Positions 1 to 6,030 of a stretch of 6,117 bases of DNA are shown here, piece by piece (position 1 is the first letter of the stretch; every line of letters begins with the position of its first letter). Source of the stretch: JBAZKV01 sp964443545 (GTDB taxonomy: Bacteria > Margulisbacteria > WOR-1 > JAKLHX01 > JBAZKV01); the NCBI GenBank assembly GCA_964443545.1, contig CAYUCV010000050.1:1-6117 (forward strand), written 5' to 3'. A program made the translations under genes and the position numbers. The notes under the pieces are model-generated. The model did not search any database. It was not told where the DNA came from and worked only from the letters and a program-made list of their open reading frames with translations.

Positions 1-1068
1 TTCTTCCGGTATTATCTCTTCGGCAAGCTCGACTGTATCGACTACGTCAACCTCATTCGCAGCGATTTCTTTCAGATTAGCGGCATCTTTGGTTGATTCT
101 GCTACCGGAGCCTCTTTCGATGTGGTTCCCTCCCGCCCATCAGGTTCACCAACACCAGGTCCGTAGCCTTCGACGCCAGACTCGACTATGCCAGTCCTCC
201 CCACCTCGTCTTTCTTCTGTTCACTGCCCGTTTCTGCGGCATTTCCTGAACTCCGGGGAAGCGTGTCACTCTTTTCACCTGAAAATCCCCCTGTATCCCC
301 CTTTTCCAAAGGGGGACGTTGGCTTTCCCCCTTTTTCAAGGAGGGAATTGAAAGGCCCCCGTCTCTTCCCAAAGAGGGGCTTAACGTATCCCCTCCTTTA
401 GTAAAGGGGGGTGAGGGGGGATTATTTTCATTGTCCTTTGTGTCGCCATGTGCCATGTGCGTTTCATACGCCTTGACTTCGGATGGTGCGGCAGGCTCAT
501 CAGTCAAATCGCCATGTGCTACTTTTAAACCAATTTGTTGCGACAACCCCTGGATTATGTTTTTTAATTGGCTTAACTTGCCTGTTCTATCCGAATTCCC
601 CGTATTAGCCAGGGCCTCTGGATCCGACAACACTTCGCGGACAATATTTAAGACCTCGTTTATCTGTTCCAGCGTAACGCCTCCGTCCTTTTTCGCACTG
701 CCGGTAAACGAGGTGAGCATCCGGTCTTTGGCCTCATCGGACATAACAAAGACATTGCCGCGTCCTATGATTATGCCCTCAGGATTTTTCCCACCCTCGT
801 AAAGCCTTTTAAAATCCGCATTGACAGAGGATTTGATACTGCTCAGATTTTTTCGCTTGGTTTTAATTGTAGAAGGATCGTCTCCGGTGTCCCAGAGCGC
901 TTTGACGAGTCTGTCCGTATCAATGCCCTGCAGGGTGGTGACGGCACCTTCGCTTTCATAAAATTCCCTGATGACATGGATAAGCCTGTATTTTAATGTC
1001 TTATGGTCTCTATAGTTGAGGTCGGATATTGCCTCGTCGATCCCCTTAAGGGATATTACAGTGGCCAC
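1..1068 (-). CDS. Uncharacterised protein with repeat-invaded linker (3' end outside window)
   Basis: This is an open frame of 356 codons with no stop, so the C-terminus lies beyond the left edge. The GTG start at 1068 is chosen because a perfect AGGAGG sits 5 nt upstream and the N-terminus (ATVISLKGIDEAISDLNYRD) reads as a normal protein. Residues about 1-125 look like a compact, charged helical domain, possibly winged-helix-like, containing KTKRKNLSSIKSSVNADFKR (70-89) and a turn GIIIGRGNVFVMSDEAKD (98-115). Residues 131-180 are predicted helical. From about 185 the chain is low-complexity, and residues 215-262 are a translated hairpin repeat array (see separate entry). An acidic, Ala/Glu-rich stretch follows. 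The gene lies 28 nt after the zinc-ribbon gene on the same strand, so the two are probably co-transcribed. I do not recognise the family. A DNA- or RNA-associated role is only a guess from the neighbour. That the frame is coding is much surer than any function. Confidence 0.82.
   Translation of the reverse strand, partial: MATVISLKGIDEAISDLNYRDHKTLKYRLIHVIREFYESEGAVTTLQGIDTDRLVKALWDTGDDPSTIKTKRKNLSSIKSSVNADFKRLYEGGKNPEGIIIGRGNVFVMSDEAKDRMLTSFTGSAKKDGGVTLEQINEVLNIVREVLSDPEALANTGNSDRTGKLSQLKNIIQGLSQQIGLKVAHGDLTDEPAAPSEVKAYETHMAHGDTKDNENNPPSPPFTKGGDTLSPSLGRDGGLSIPSLKKGESQRPPLEKGDTGGFSGEKSDTLPRSSGNAAETGSEQKKDEVGRTGIVESGVEGYGPGVGEPDGREGTTSKEAPVAESTKDAANLKEIAANEVDVVDTVELAEEIIPEE
282..428. repeat. 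Array of four C-run/G-run hairpins inside a coding sequence
   Basis: Four successive inverted repeats are built from CCCCC(TTT) and (AAA)GGGGG arms. They are 297-304/308-315 (perfect 8 bp, 3-nt loop), 325-333/338-347 (imperfect, one bulge), 363-367/372-376 with outer C/G runs, and 391-399/403-411 (9 bp with one G-T). The whole array is bounded by an inverted pair, AATCCCCC at 284-291 and GGGGGATT at 416-423. On the minus strand it is translated without a stop into proline/glycine/lysine-rich peptide, with NPPSPPFTKGG at one end and KGDTGGF at the other. Peptides of this PPxPPFxKGG type are familiar as translations of dispersed intergenic palindromic repeats in many bacterial genomes. Here the array lies in the disordered linker of a gene and keeps the frame. 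Confidence 0.85.
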
Positions 1069-1073
1069 AAGAA

Positions 1074-1079
1074 CCTCCT
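1074..1079 (-). promoter_or_regulatory. Ribosome binding site AGGAGG that fixes a GTG start
   Basis: On the minus strand AGGAGG is followed by 5 nt and then GTG at 1068. No ATG in that frame lies near, so this site decides the start of the left-edge gene. It lies in the 28-nt gap after the stop of the zinc-ribbon gene, which supports an operon with separate initiation. Confidence 0.8.
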
Positions 1080-1096
1080 GCTGCCTGCGCCTGCCG

Positions 1097-2569
1097 CTAT
1101 CGTTTTTTGCGGACAAGAACGCGTCTTCTTACCACTTTCCGGCGAGGCTTGGGGGACAGGGAAGATGGATTTGCAGCATCATGCCGGGCGGGAACTGCGT
1201 TTTCTGTTTCACCGGCCAGGTTTTGCCGGTAACGGCAGGTCGCCCTGGGACATTTTAAGGATATTTCCCCTGCTGAGTCTTCGGTTTCAATTAGAAACGG
1301 ATTTTTACACTGTGGACAAACAATGTGATGAGGTTTGCCCCAGCTTATAAGATTACAGTCACTGTTGGAACAGGTGTAGAAAGATTTACCCTTGGCAGTC
1401 TGTTTCGTCTCGATCTTGCCGATTCTACATACCGGACACGCGGAGGCCAGGTCCTCGGAGAAGGCTGCGATATGCTTTTCAATGATGTCATCCGCGACGG
1501 CGGCATCAGCCTGTTCCGAAACAGGTTCGATTTCACTTTTTGCCTCGTCCACTGACTGTAAGTCCTGCATCTCACGAGATGCCTTCTCGGTTTTTTTCTC
1601 CTCCGTTACTGCCGGACGGTCCGGTTCATTTACGACCGGCGTCGGGGCGGACAGATTCGCATCCGCCGGAGAGAGACGGACGTATTCGACCTGGGCGAAC
1701 AGATCCTGTCCGGAAGTCTCATGTTTTGGAGCCGGCTCCGGCGCTGCCTGTACCGGTACGGGGGATTCTTCAATAGAACGTGCCTCTTCAGCAGCGATTC
1801 TTTTTTCTTCCGATTCAGTTGTCTTTTTAGATTCCTTTAACTTTTGAACTTCGGTGTAACCGGGTTGGCCTATAATATCTTCGGCAGCCCCTTCTTTTCT
1901 AGTGAAGAAACTTTGGACCCTGAGCCGGCTGATATCCTGGGCCCGGAGCACTGGAGATGCAGTGTCCACGTGTGACCTTGTCTGTTCCTGTCTGTAACGG
2001 AAAATTTTTGCCGTCGCTTGTTCCGGTTTTGCCGGGGTCTTTTGTTTTGATAAAGGAACCCCCTGCATCTGTAATGTCTGGTCAAACTGGCTGATCGCGG
2101 GTTCCAGTTCTTTACGTCCGGACAACACCTCATCCATGGTCTGAACAAGGTAGGCGACAAGATTGACCCCGGGCATTTTGGGGAAGATGCGGTCGACCAA
2201 GCGGACCATACTGATGGCCGGTTTCGTGGCAGAAAAACTACTATCCGGGGACGCATCAATATATCCTTTTTGAATTAAATCCCGGAGGGACGCCTTCAGG
2301 TTTTCGTCCGGGTTGAGGCCGAATTCCGCCAATTCATTCAGGAATGTTTCCTCTGTAAAACGTTCGGGTGGAAAAGATGAAGCGCTTTCGATATCGGTTT
2401 CACGTTCTACGGCGAGGATAAGGCATGGTATGGTCGCTACATTCAGAGGCAGCGAGCCAATTCCATACCTGGTCCCGATCAGCCGTTCTATATGCCATCC
2501 CAGGGTCTCATCAAATCGTGCACGGATATTACGTATGGAAAGCTGCTCTTGCTCAATATTCTGCTGCAT
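1097..2569 (-). CDS. Uncharacterised protein with two C-terminal topoisomerase-type C4 zinc ribbons
   Basis: The protein has 490 aa. The ATG at 2569 has GGAG 7 nt upstream. Residues 1-165 form a mostly helical domain that I cannot name, with GWHIERLIGTRYGIGSLPLN at 24-43 and a possible small helical or winged region around 70-105. Residues about 170-370 are charged and proline-rich (Glu/Lys/Ala/Pro), probably disordered with some coiled coil around 240-265. Two tandem C4 zinc ribbons follow: C378-x2-C381...C400-x4-C405 and C418-x2-C421...C440-x4-C445. Their pattern and the FYTCSNSDC stretch match the zinc fingers at the C-terminus of bacterial DNA topoisomerase I. The tail 475-490 is strongly basic (KPRRKVVRRRVLVRKKR region). 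No topoisomerase catalytic domain is present, so this is a stand-alone user of the module. Nucleic-acid binding is inferred from the ribbons and basic tail. It is the first gene of a pair with the left-edge gene. Confidence 0.88.
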   Translation of the reverse strand: MQQNIEQEQLSIRNIRARFDETLGWHIERLIGTRYGIGSLPLNVATIPCLILAVERETDIESASSFPPERFTEETFLNELAEFGLNPDENLKASLRDLIQKGYIDASPDSSFSATKPAISMVRLVDRIFPKMPGVNLVAYLVQTMDEVLSGRKELEPAISQFDQTLQMQGVPLSKQKTPAKPEQATAKIFRYRQEQTRSHVDTASPVLRAQDISRLRVQSFFTRKEGAAEDIIGQPGYTEVQKLKESKKTTESEEKRIAAEEARSIEESPVPVQAAPEPAPKHETSGQDLFAQVEYVRLSPADANLSAPTPVVNEPDRPAVTEEKKTEKASREMQDLQSVDEAKSEIEPVSEQADAAVADDIIEKHIAAFSEDLASACPVCRIGKIETKQTAKGKSFYTCSNSDCNLISWGKPHHIVCPQCKNPFLIETEDSAGEISLKCPRATCRYRQNLAGETENAVPARHDAANPSSLSPKPRRKVVRRRVLVRKKR

Positions 2570-2843
2570 AGGCGATCTCCGTCAGTATCTTCTCTCGGGC
2601 TTTTTTAAAGTATGATGGCTTCGCAGGAGGTCCGTTTGCTGCGAAATAGCGATCAGCCATCAGCTATCAGCTCGCCACAATACCGGCGAATCTTCGACGG
2701 TCAGCTTGAGTCGCCATTCCACTTCCTGAAAGTTGAGAACTTAATGCTTTTGCAGGGCGCATACGGACTTCAGATTTCTTATCGACACAAACGACCGGGA
2801 GATTAGTGCACTACACGCCTCCGGCGTATCTTTGAAAGGCAGG
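2570..2843. other. Gap with no gene; upstream region of the zinc-ribbon gene
   Basis: These 274 bases between the PilZ gene and the zinc-ribbon gene (both minus strand) contain no convincing gene. The minus strand should carry the promoter of the zinc-ribbon operon, but I could not pick one with confidence. Visible structure includes an inverted repeat TTCGCAG/CTGCGAA (2620-2626/2639-2645, 12-nt loop), three tandem heptamers at 2651-2671, and a small hairpin ACGCC-TCC-GGCGT at 2815-2827. The last has no T-run, so I do not call it a terminator. Confidence 0.6.
2651..2671. repeat. Three tandem heptamers of the form NATCAGC
   Basis: GATCAGC, CATCAGC and TATCAGC follow each other without gaps and differ only in the first base. 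The tract is about 80-100 nt upstream of the zinc-ribbon gene's start codon. It is short, and its copy number could vary by slippage. No function can be read from it. Confidence 0.7.
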
Positions 2844-3194
2844 CTATGCATCGAGCCATCGAAGGCCGTTGTCTTCGCTTGACTCTTCACAAAGGGAGAC
2901 TATGTTGAGAAATTCTTCCAAGGCCGCCTTGGCCCTAAGGTCTTTAAAACTAAGGAACATGATGCCTGTCCCGCCATTGGCAAGATGCCGGGCCTCACCG
3001 GTCACAAAGACATAGCCGAACCCCGGCACATCTATAGCCAGATCTACCTTATCATTTAAACCAAATACCTGGCAGGCAGGTAAAAAGCAGCCTCTCAGGC
3101 TGATGTCTTTCGTAAAATGGGCCTCTCCGCCCTTAAGGAGAACAACTTTGAGGCCAAAGTCGAAGCGCGGGGTTGTCCTCTGCTCTTTTCCCAA
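2844..3194 (-). CDS. Single-domain PilZ protein, putative c-di-GMP receptor
   Basis: The 116-aa product is little more than one PilZ domain. Both parts of the c-di-GMP-binding signature are intact: R6-T-T-P-R10 (RxxxR) and D30-I-S-L-R-G35 (D/NxSxxG), at the usual spacing of about 20 residues. The following beta-barrel pattern includes LAIDVPGFGYVFVTGEARHL and a GTGIMFLSF strand, as expected for the family. The start is TTG at 3194, chosen because an extended AAAGGAGGT lies just upstream. No signal peptide or membrane segment is seen, so it should be cytosolic. Family members pass c-di-GMP levels on to motility, exopolysaccharide or other partners, but the partner cannot be told here. It lies downstream of the two tRNA genes on the same strand, separated from them by an intrinsic terminator, so it probably has its own promoter or depends on readthrough. 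Confidence 0.9.
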   Translation of the reverse strand: MGKEQRTTPRFDFGLKVVLLKGGEAHFTKDISLRGCFLPACQVFGLNDKVDLAIDVPGFGYVFVTGEARHLANGGTGIMFLSFKDLRAKAALEEFLNIVSLCEESSEDNGLRWLDA

Positions 3195-3201
3195 AGATAT
3201 T

Positions 3202-3210
3202 ACCTCCTTT
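3202..3210 (-). promoter_or_regulatory. Strong ribosome binding site for the TTG start of the PilZ gene
   Basis: AAAGGAGGT on the minus strand is nearly a full match to the anti-Shine-Dalgarno sequence. Eight nt separate GGAGG from TTG at 3194. The strength of the site argues for the TTG start, which places the RxxxR motif five residues into the protein. Confidence 0.8.
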
Positions 3211-3261
3211 ATGGCGTTTCGGCATGTTCAGGGAATGACTTTAGATTTTCTTTTGTTAAAT

Positions 3262-3299
3262 AAATAAAAAAGGGCTATCCACCATAGGCAGATAACCCT
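3262..3299 (-). terminator. Intrinsic terminator of the tRNA-Arg/tRNA-His transcript
   Basis: Read on the minus strand, AGGGTTATC pairs with GATAGCCCT (9 bp, one G-T) across an 11-nt loop that can itself pair CC with GG. A T-rich run (TTTTTTATTTA) follows directly. It begins 11 nt after the tRNA-His CCA end. The other strand also has a T-run a few bases beyond the stem, so weak termination in the opposite direction is possible. Confidence 0.88.
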
Positions 3300-3309
3300 C
3301 TAATTTTTC

Positions 3310-3386
3310 TGGGGTGAGCGGAGGGACTCGAACCCTCGACCTCTGGGGCCACAACCCAGTGCTCTAACCACCTGAGCCACGCCCAC
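3310..3386 (-). tRNA. tRNA-His (anticodon GTG), CCA encoded
   Basis: A full cloverleaf is readable on the minus strand. The acceptor arms are GTGGGCG/CGCTCAC (one G-T), the D stem GCTC/GAGC, the anticodon stem CTGGG/CCCAG with loop TTGTGGC, and the T arm GAGGG-TTCGAGT-CCCTC. The encoded 3' end is C73-CCA. A G at 3387 directly before the acceptor can pair with C73, which gives the G-1:C73 pair that identifies tRNA-His to its synthetase. The gene lies second in a tandem pair, 10-11 nt after tRNA-Arg. Confidence 0.97.
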
Positions 3387-3397
3387 CATTGAAGATC

Positions 3398-3474
<77 letters not shown>

Positions 3475-3569
3475 AGGCTATTACAGCAGCCATCTTTAAC
3501 AAGATTTTGGCGCCTTGTAAAGACAAAATTCAGCGCCGGCGTCTGCTCCGGTCGCATATTAAAAAGTTA

Positions 3570-3598
3570 TTGCAAGGTATTCACTTTACCGCTATGGT
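3570..3598 (+). promoter_or_regulatory. Possible sigma-70 promoter of the LysR gene
   Basis: TTGCAA (3570-3575), a 17-nt spacer and TATGGT (3593-3598) each match four of six consensus positions. The predicted start near 3605 would give a leader of about 33 nt. The wider gap 3475-3637 also holds a palindrome CGCCGGCG (3534-3541) and TTGT-AAAG-ACAA (3515-3526), either of which could serve a regulator. None is proven. Confidence 0.35.
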
Positions 3599-3637
3599 TA
3601 CGATCACGCCTCATATCTATGCCAGGGTTAAAAAGCC

Positions 3638-4561
3638 ATGTTTGATCTTCACCAATTAGAAGTTTTCTGCCGCGTCCTGGAATTAAAGAGCTTTTCAAAG
3701 GCTGCGGAATCAGTATATCTTACCCAGCCGACGGTGAGCGGGCATATTCAGGCCCTGGAGCAGTTTTTAGATACGCGTCTCTTTGATCGTATGGGCAAGG
3801 AGGTTGTGCCTACCAGGGCCGGAGAATTGCTTTATAAATATGCCAGACAGATGTTGAGCCTGCGGTCCGAGGCCCGGCGAGAGTTAGAGCTTTTTCTGGG
3901 CAGGGTCAAGGGAGAGATGACCATCGGCGCCAGTACCATCCCGGGGGCATACATCCTTCCTGAGCTGATAGGTTCTTTTAAAAAAGAACATAGCGACATC
4001 TATATTACCCTGACTATAGCCGATACTACGGGCGTTATAGATAGCCTGCTGGCGGGAAAGATCGAGATAGGGGTGGTAGGGGCTAAAATAGAGGAAAAGA
4101 GGCTCCAGTACCGGGAGTGGGTAAGGGACGAGATGGTGATTGTAGTCCCCTCCGGCCATAAGTGGGCAGGACGACGTTATGTCGAGGCAGATGAACTCAA
4201 GAAAGAGGCCTTCGTGCTGCGCGAACCAGGCTCCGGCACGCGTATGACCAGCCTCAAGGCCCTTGAGAAACTGGGCATGGATGTAAAAGAACTTAACATC
4301 ATTGCCGAGATGGGCAGCACCGAGGCCGTGCGCCAGGCCGTGAAGGCGGGAATAGGCATTGGTATTTTATCCCGGCGGGCGGTCAGGGACGATATTGCCG
4401 CGGGTTCCTTGCACGGACTGAGGGTAAAGGGGTTAGACTTATGGCGTGAGTTTTATGTCGTAGTTCTTAAAGGGCGTACGCTTTCTCCGATTACCGGTTC
4501 TTTTCTTGATTTTTTGTTTTTGCACGCAACCGGTTTTACCGGGGAGGGAATCCCGGCATAA
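3638..4561 (+). CDS. LysR-family regulator, selenium-metabolism-associated type
   Basis: The 307-aa length is typical of LysR regulators. Residues 1-60 form the winged helix-turn-helix (LELKSFSKAAESVYLTQPTV, then SGHIQALEQFLDTRLFDR). A linker helix runs to about 90 and a periplasmic-binding-protein-like effector domain from about 92 to 295. The ATG is fixed by an in-frame TAA 9 nt upstream; the ribosome site is weak (AGGG, about 10 nt away). From memory, the segments GASTIPGAYILPELIGSF, LREPGSGTRMTSLKALEKLG and AEMGSTEAVRQAVKAGIGIG resemble the subfamily called selenium metabolism-associated LysR regulators, common in anaerobic deltaproteobacteria and clostridia. That subfamily call is by recall, not by search. 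No selenium gene lies in the window. The gene is divergent from the tRNAs and convergent with the TlpA gene. Only 11 nt separate the two stops, and no clear intrinsic terminator is seen there. Its targets and ligand are unknown. Confidence 0.93.
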   Translation: MFDLHQLEVFCRVLELKSFSKAAESVYLTQPTVSGHIQALEQFLDTRLFDRMGKEVVPTRAGELLYKYARQMLSLRSEARRELELFLGRVKGEMTIGASTIPGAYILPELIGSFKKEHSDIYITLTIADTTGVIDSLLAGKIEIGVVGAKIEEKRLQYREWVRDEMVIVVPSGHKWAGRRYVEADELKKEAFVLREPGSGTRMTSLKALEKLGMDVKELNIIAEMGSTEAVRQAVKAGIGIGILSRRAVRDDIAAGSLHGLRVKGLDLWREFYVVVLKGRTLSPITGSFLDFLFLHATGFTGEGIPA

Positions 4562-4572
4562 TGACTCGCCCC

Positions 4573-5115
4573 TTATCTCTTTAAGAGCGGCAACATATCC
4601 TTTTCGAGGACAGCCATTTTAAGCTCGCCTATGTATCTTTTTATTATATTTCCTTTTGAATCAACAAGAAAACTCGCGGGGATGTAGTAGATACCACCGT
4701 AGTCCTTACATACCGCATGATTACCTATCAGAACAGGGTAGGTAATACCGGCTCTTTTGACAAATTCGGCCAGGATTTTCTTGCCGGCAGAGGTGGTGGC
4801 ATCGTCAAGCGAGATGCTGATAATTTCAAATCCCTTACCCTTATATTTTTTGTGCATAGCAATGAAATCGGGTATCTCGGACCGACAGGCAGGACACCCC
4901 GTGGCCCAGAAGTTAACCAGGACAACCTTGCCTTTAAAATGGCTGAGGCTTACCATGCGGCCATCCAGGTCTTTCAGGGCAAAATCGGCGGCCCTGGTGG
5001 ATGTTGCCTCTGAATCAGGAGATGTATAAAGTTGTACGGAAACTAACAAGACGAATACTAAAGCAATAAACCACCTTACTGAATGTCCAAAGTAACGACT
5101 TAAGTTATCTGCCAT
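4573..5115 (-). CDS. TlpA/ResA-like membrane-anchored thioredoxin
   Basis: The 180-aa protein has one N-terminal membrane segment (about 15-30, WFIALVFVLLVSVQLY) that should anchor it with the catalytic domain outside the cytoplasm. The thioredoxin fold follows from about residue 43: DFALKDLDGRMVSLSHFKGK, then VVLVNFWATG leading into the redox motif C74-P-A-C77, and a cis-proline at P146 in YYIPASFLVD. A third cysteine, C136, lies in the insertion before the cis-proline. Family members reduce or exchange disulfides in secreted proteins, for example in cytochrome c maturation; which substrate applies here is unknown. The ATG lies 3 nt after the stop of the creatininase-family gene, and its AGGGAG site lies inside the last codons of that gene, so translation is probably coupled. 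The window has no cytochrome-maturation genes. Confidence 0.93.
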   Translation of the reverse strand: MADNLSRYFGHSVRWFIALVFVLLVSVQLYTSPDSEATSTRAADFALKDLDGRMVSLSHFKGKVVLVNFWATGCPACRSEIPDFIAMHKKYKGKGFEIISISLDDATTSAGKKILAEFVKRAGITYPVLIGNHAVCKDYGGIYYIPASFLVDSKGNIIKRYIGELKMAVLEKDMLPLLKR

Positions 5116-5118
5116 GTT

Positions 5119-5838
5119 TTACTCCCTGAACTGTTCGATTCTTTCTGCCAGGTTGACGAGTTCGTCCGCTACCGCATATAACAATTTTTTGCCTTTTTCC
5201 GTATTGGCCCTGGCCGGGTTGCCCCAGACACCATTCGGCCAGAATTTTCTCTTATTTCTTACCAGGATGGGATTGGGGAATGCCGGGTATTCTTCCGGAC
5301 TTGTGCCCTTGACCCATTCCGGGCGCAGGTAGAGCATGACTGACGTTTCTACCTCTCCGGCGTGCGAATCACCGACTGTTTCTACAAGACCCCGGGCGGC
5401 CCTTCCAACAAGGTCGAGTATGCTCAAAACTGCCATTTTGGCCTCAGGCAGGGCAGAGAGCAACTCCTCTCCGGCATCGGTAATAGCGGCCAGGTGTGTC
5501 CCGCCTGCATGTCCGGAGATGAGGATGAAATTCCTCAACCCCTGGGAATAGAGGGACGTAACGATGTCTATAGTCAACCTGCGCAGGGTTCCTGCCTTTA
5601 TGGTGATTGTGCCGGGATGTCCGCCTGTACTGCGGCACAGTCCATAATGGATTGGCGGAGCTACAAAGAGGGGTCTTTTCGAAGATGCGGCCCTGGCTGT
5701 TTCGTAGATATGTACGGTGTCTGTAGAGAGGGGCAGGTGGAAACCATGCTCTTCTACCGAGCCATAAGGGATGACGACCGTGCGGGTCTTTTTCAGCCCT
5801 TCGACAAATTCAGGCGTGGTAATTTCTTCGAGGAGCAT
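5119..5838 (-). CDS. Creatininase-family amidohydrolase
   Basis: With the ATG at 5838 the protein has 239 aa, a normal length for the family. Conserved blocks are GSVEEHGFHLPLSTD (26-40), carrying presumed metal ligands E29, H31 and D40; SGHAGG (108-113) with H110; and GDSHAGEVETS (156-166). The KFWPNGVWGNPARA stretch (198-211) is also typical. The second-shell Glu found two residues after the equivalent of H110 in Pseudomonas creatininase is Gly here, so true creatininase activity is doubtful. Relatives act on cyclic amides and formamides in several pathways (creatinine, formamidopyrimidine steps, mycofactocin), and no pathway partner is visible. The frame stays open upstream to a GTG at 5967. 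The family domain begins at the chosen ATG, and the extra 43 codons overlap a structured leader. No clear ribosome site precedes the ATG. It is the first gene of an operon with the TlpA-like gene. Confidence 0.9.
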   Translation of the reverse strand: MLLEEITTPEFVEGLKKTRTVVIPYGSVEEHGFHLPLSTDTVHIYETARAASSKRPLFVAPPIHYGLCRSTGGHPGTITIKAGTLRRLTIDIVTSLYSQGLRNFILISGHAGGTHLAAITDAGEELLSALPEAKMAVLSILDLVGRAARGLVETVGDSHAGEVETSVMLYLRPEWVKGTSPEEYPAFPNPILVRNKRKFWPNGVWGNPARANTEKGKKLLYAVADELVNLAERIEQFRE

Positions 5839-5862
5839 AGTGGAATCTTTGTACGAGTGGCT

Positions 5863-5987
5863 CAGGTCGCAGCAAGTCGCCAGGTTCGCCCAGGCGAATC
5901 TGCCTATGCATGATCGGCCAAGGACGGATGCTGCTCCTACGGGAATAGGATACTTACTTAGGAGCACCTTCCAGATGCGACCTGGAA
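5863..5987 (-). promoter_or_regulatory. Candidate structured leader RNA (possible cis-regulatory element)
   Basis: Read on the minus strand, a 9-bp long-range stem CAGGTCGCA/TGCGACCTG closes the element (5976-5984 with 5863-5871). Within it are a perfect 8-bp hairpin TGCTCCTA/TAGGAGCA (5959-5966 with 5932-5939, 19-nt loop) and a hairpin TTCGC-CTGG-GCGAA (5885-5898). The 5' arm can instead form a local hairpin TTCCAG-GTCGCAT-CTGGAA (5969-5987), whose 7-nt loop is complementary to the distal TGCGAC. So two folds, or a pseudoknot, are available. It lies between a strong minus-strand promoter and the creatininase-family start codon. It matches no riboswitch class I know. It could also be a dispersed palindromic repeat rather than a regulator. 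Confidence 0.5.
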
Positions 5988-6001
5988 TGACGCCTTTTTG
6001 A

Positions 6002-6030
6002 AATCTAATTGACTTTCAGGGGCATGTCAA
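6002..6030 (-). promoter_or_regulatory. Sigma-70-like promoter of the creatininase-TlpA operon
   Basis: On the minus strand a perfect TTGACA (6025-6030) is followed by a 17-nt spacer and TAGATT (6002-6007, four of six). The predicted transcript start near 5995 would give a leader of about 157 nt before the ATG at 5838. Confidence 0.65.

Noticed and set aside
188..802. A 204-codon open frame on the plus strand opposite the left-edge gene
   Set aside because: It is antisense to a better-supported gene that has a perfect ribosome site and an operon partner. Its peptide contains the translated hairpin array and otherwise no family-like pattern.
2655..2730. Minus-strand peptide EWRLKLTVEDSPVLWRADS, slightly reminiscent of the start of pRiA4b ORF-3-like proteins
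   Set aside because: It ends after about 20 codons and has a stop shortly upstream. It is too short to support even a gene remnant.
2612..2806. A 64-codon plus-strand frame in the gap
   Set aside because: It has no ribosome site and no recognisable sequence. It starts within an inverted repeat and runs through the heptamer tract.
4530..4542. Hairpin CCGGT-TTT-ACCGG near the end of the LysR gene as a possible terminator for the convergent genes
   Set aside because: The stem is only 5 bp and no T-run follows on either strand.
5885..5898. CGCCTGGGC in the leader, which resembles the conserved 3' part of ZTP riboswitches
   Set aside because: The rest of the ZTP consensus (the GGGTCGTGACTGGCGAAC-like part and its stem) is missing, and here the bases simply form a small hairpin.
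5839..5967. A 43-codon N-terminal extension of the creatininase-family protein from a GTG at 5967
   Set aside because: The extra peptide has no family similarity, the GTG has no properly spaced ribosome site, and the stretch coincides with strong palindromes.
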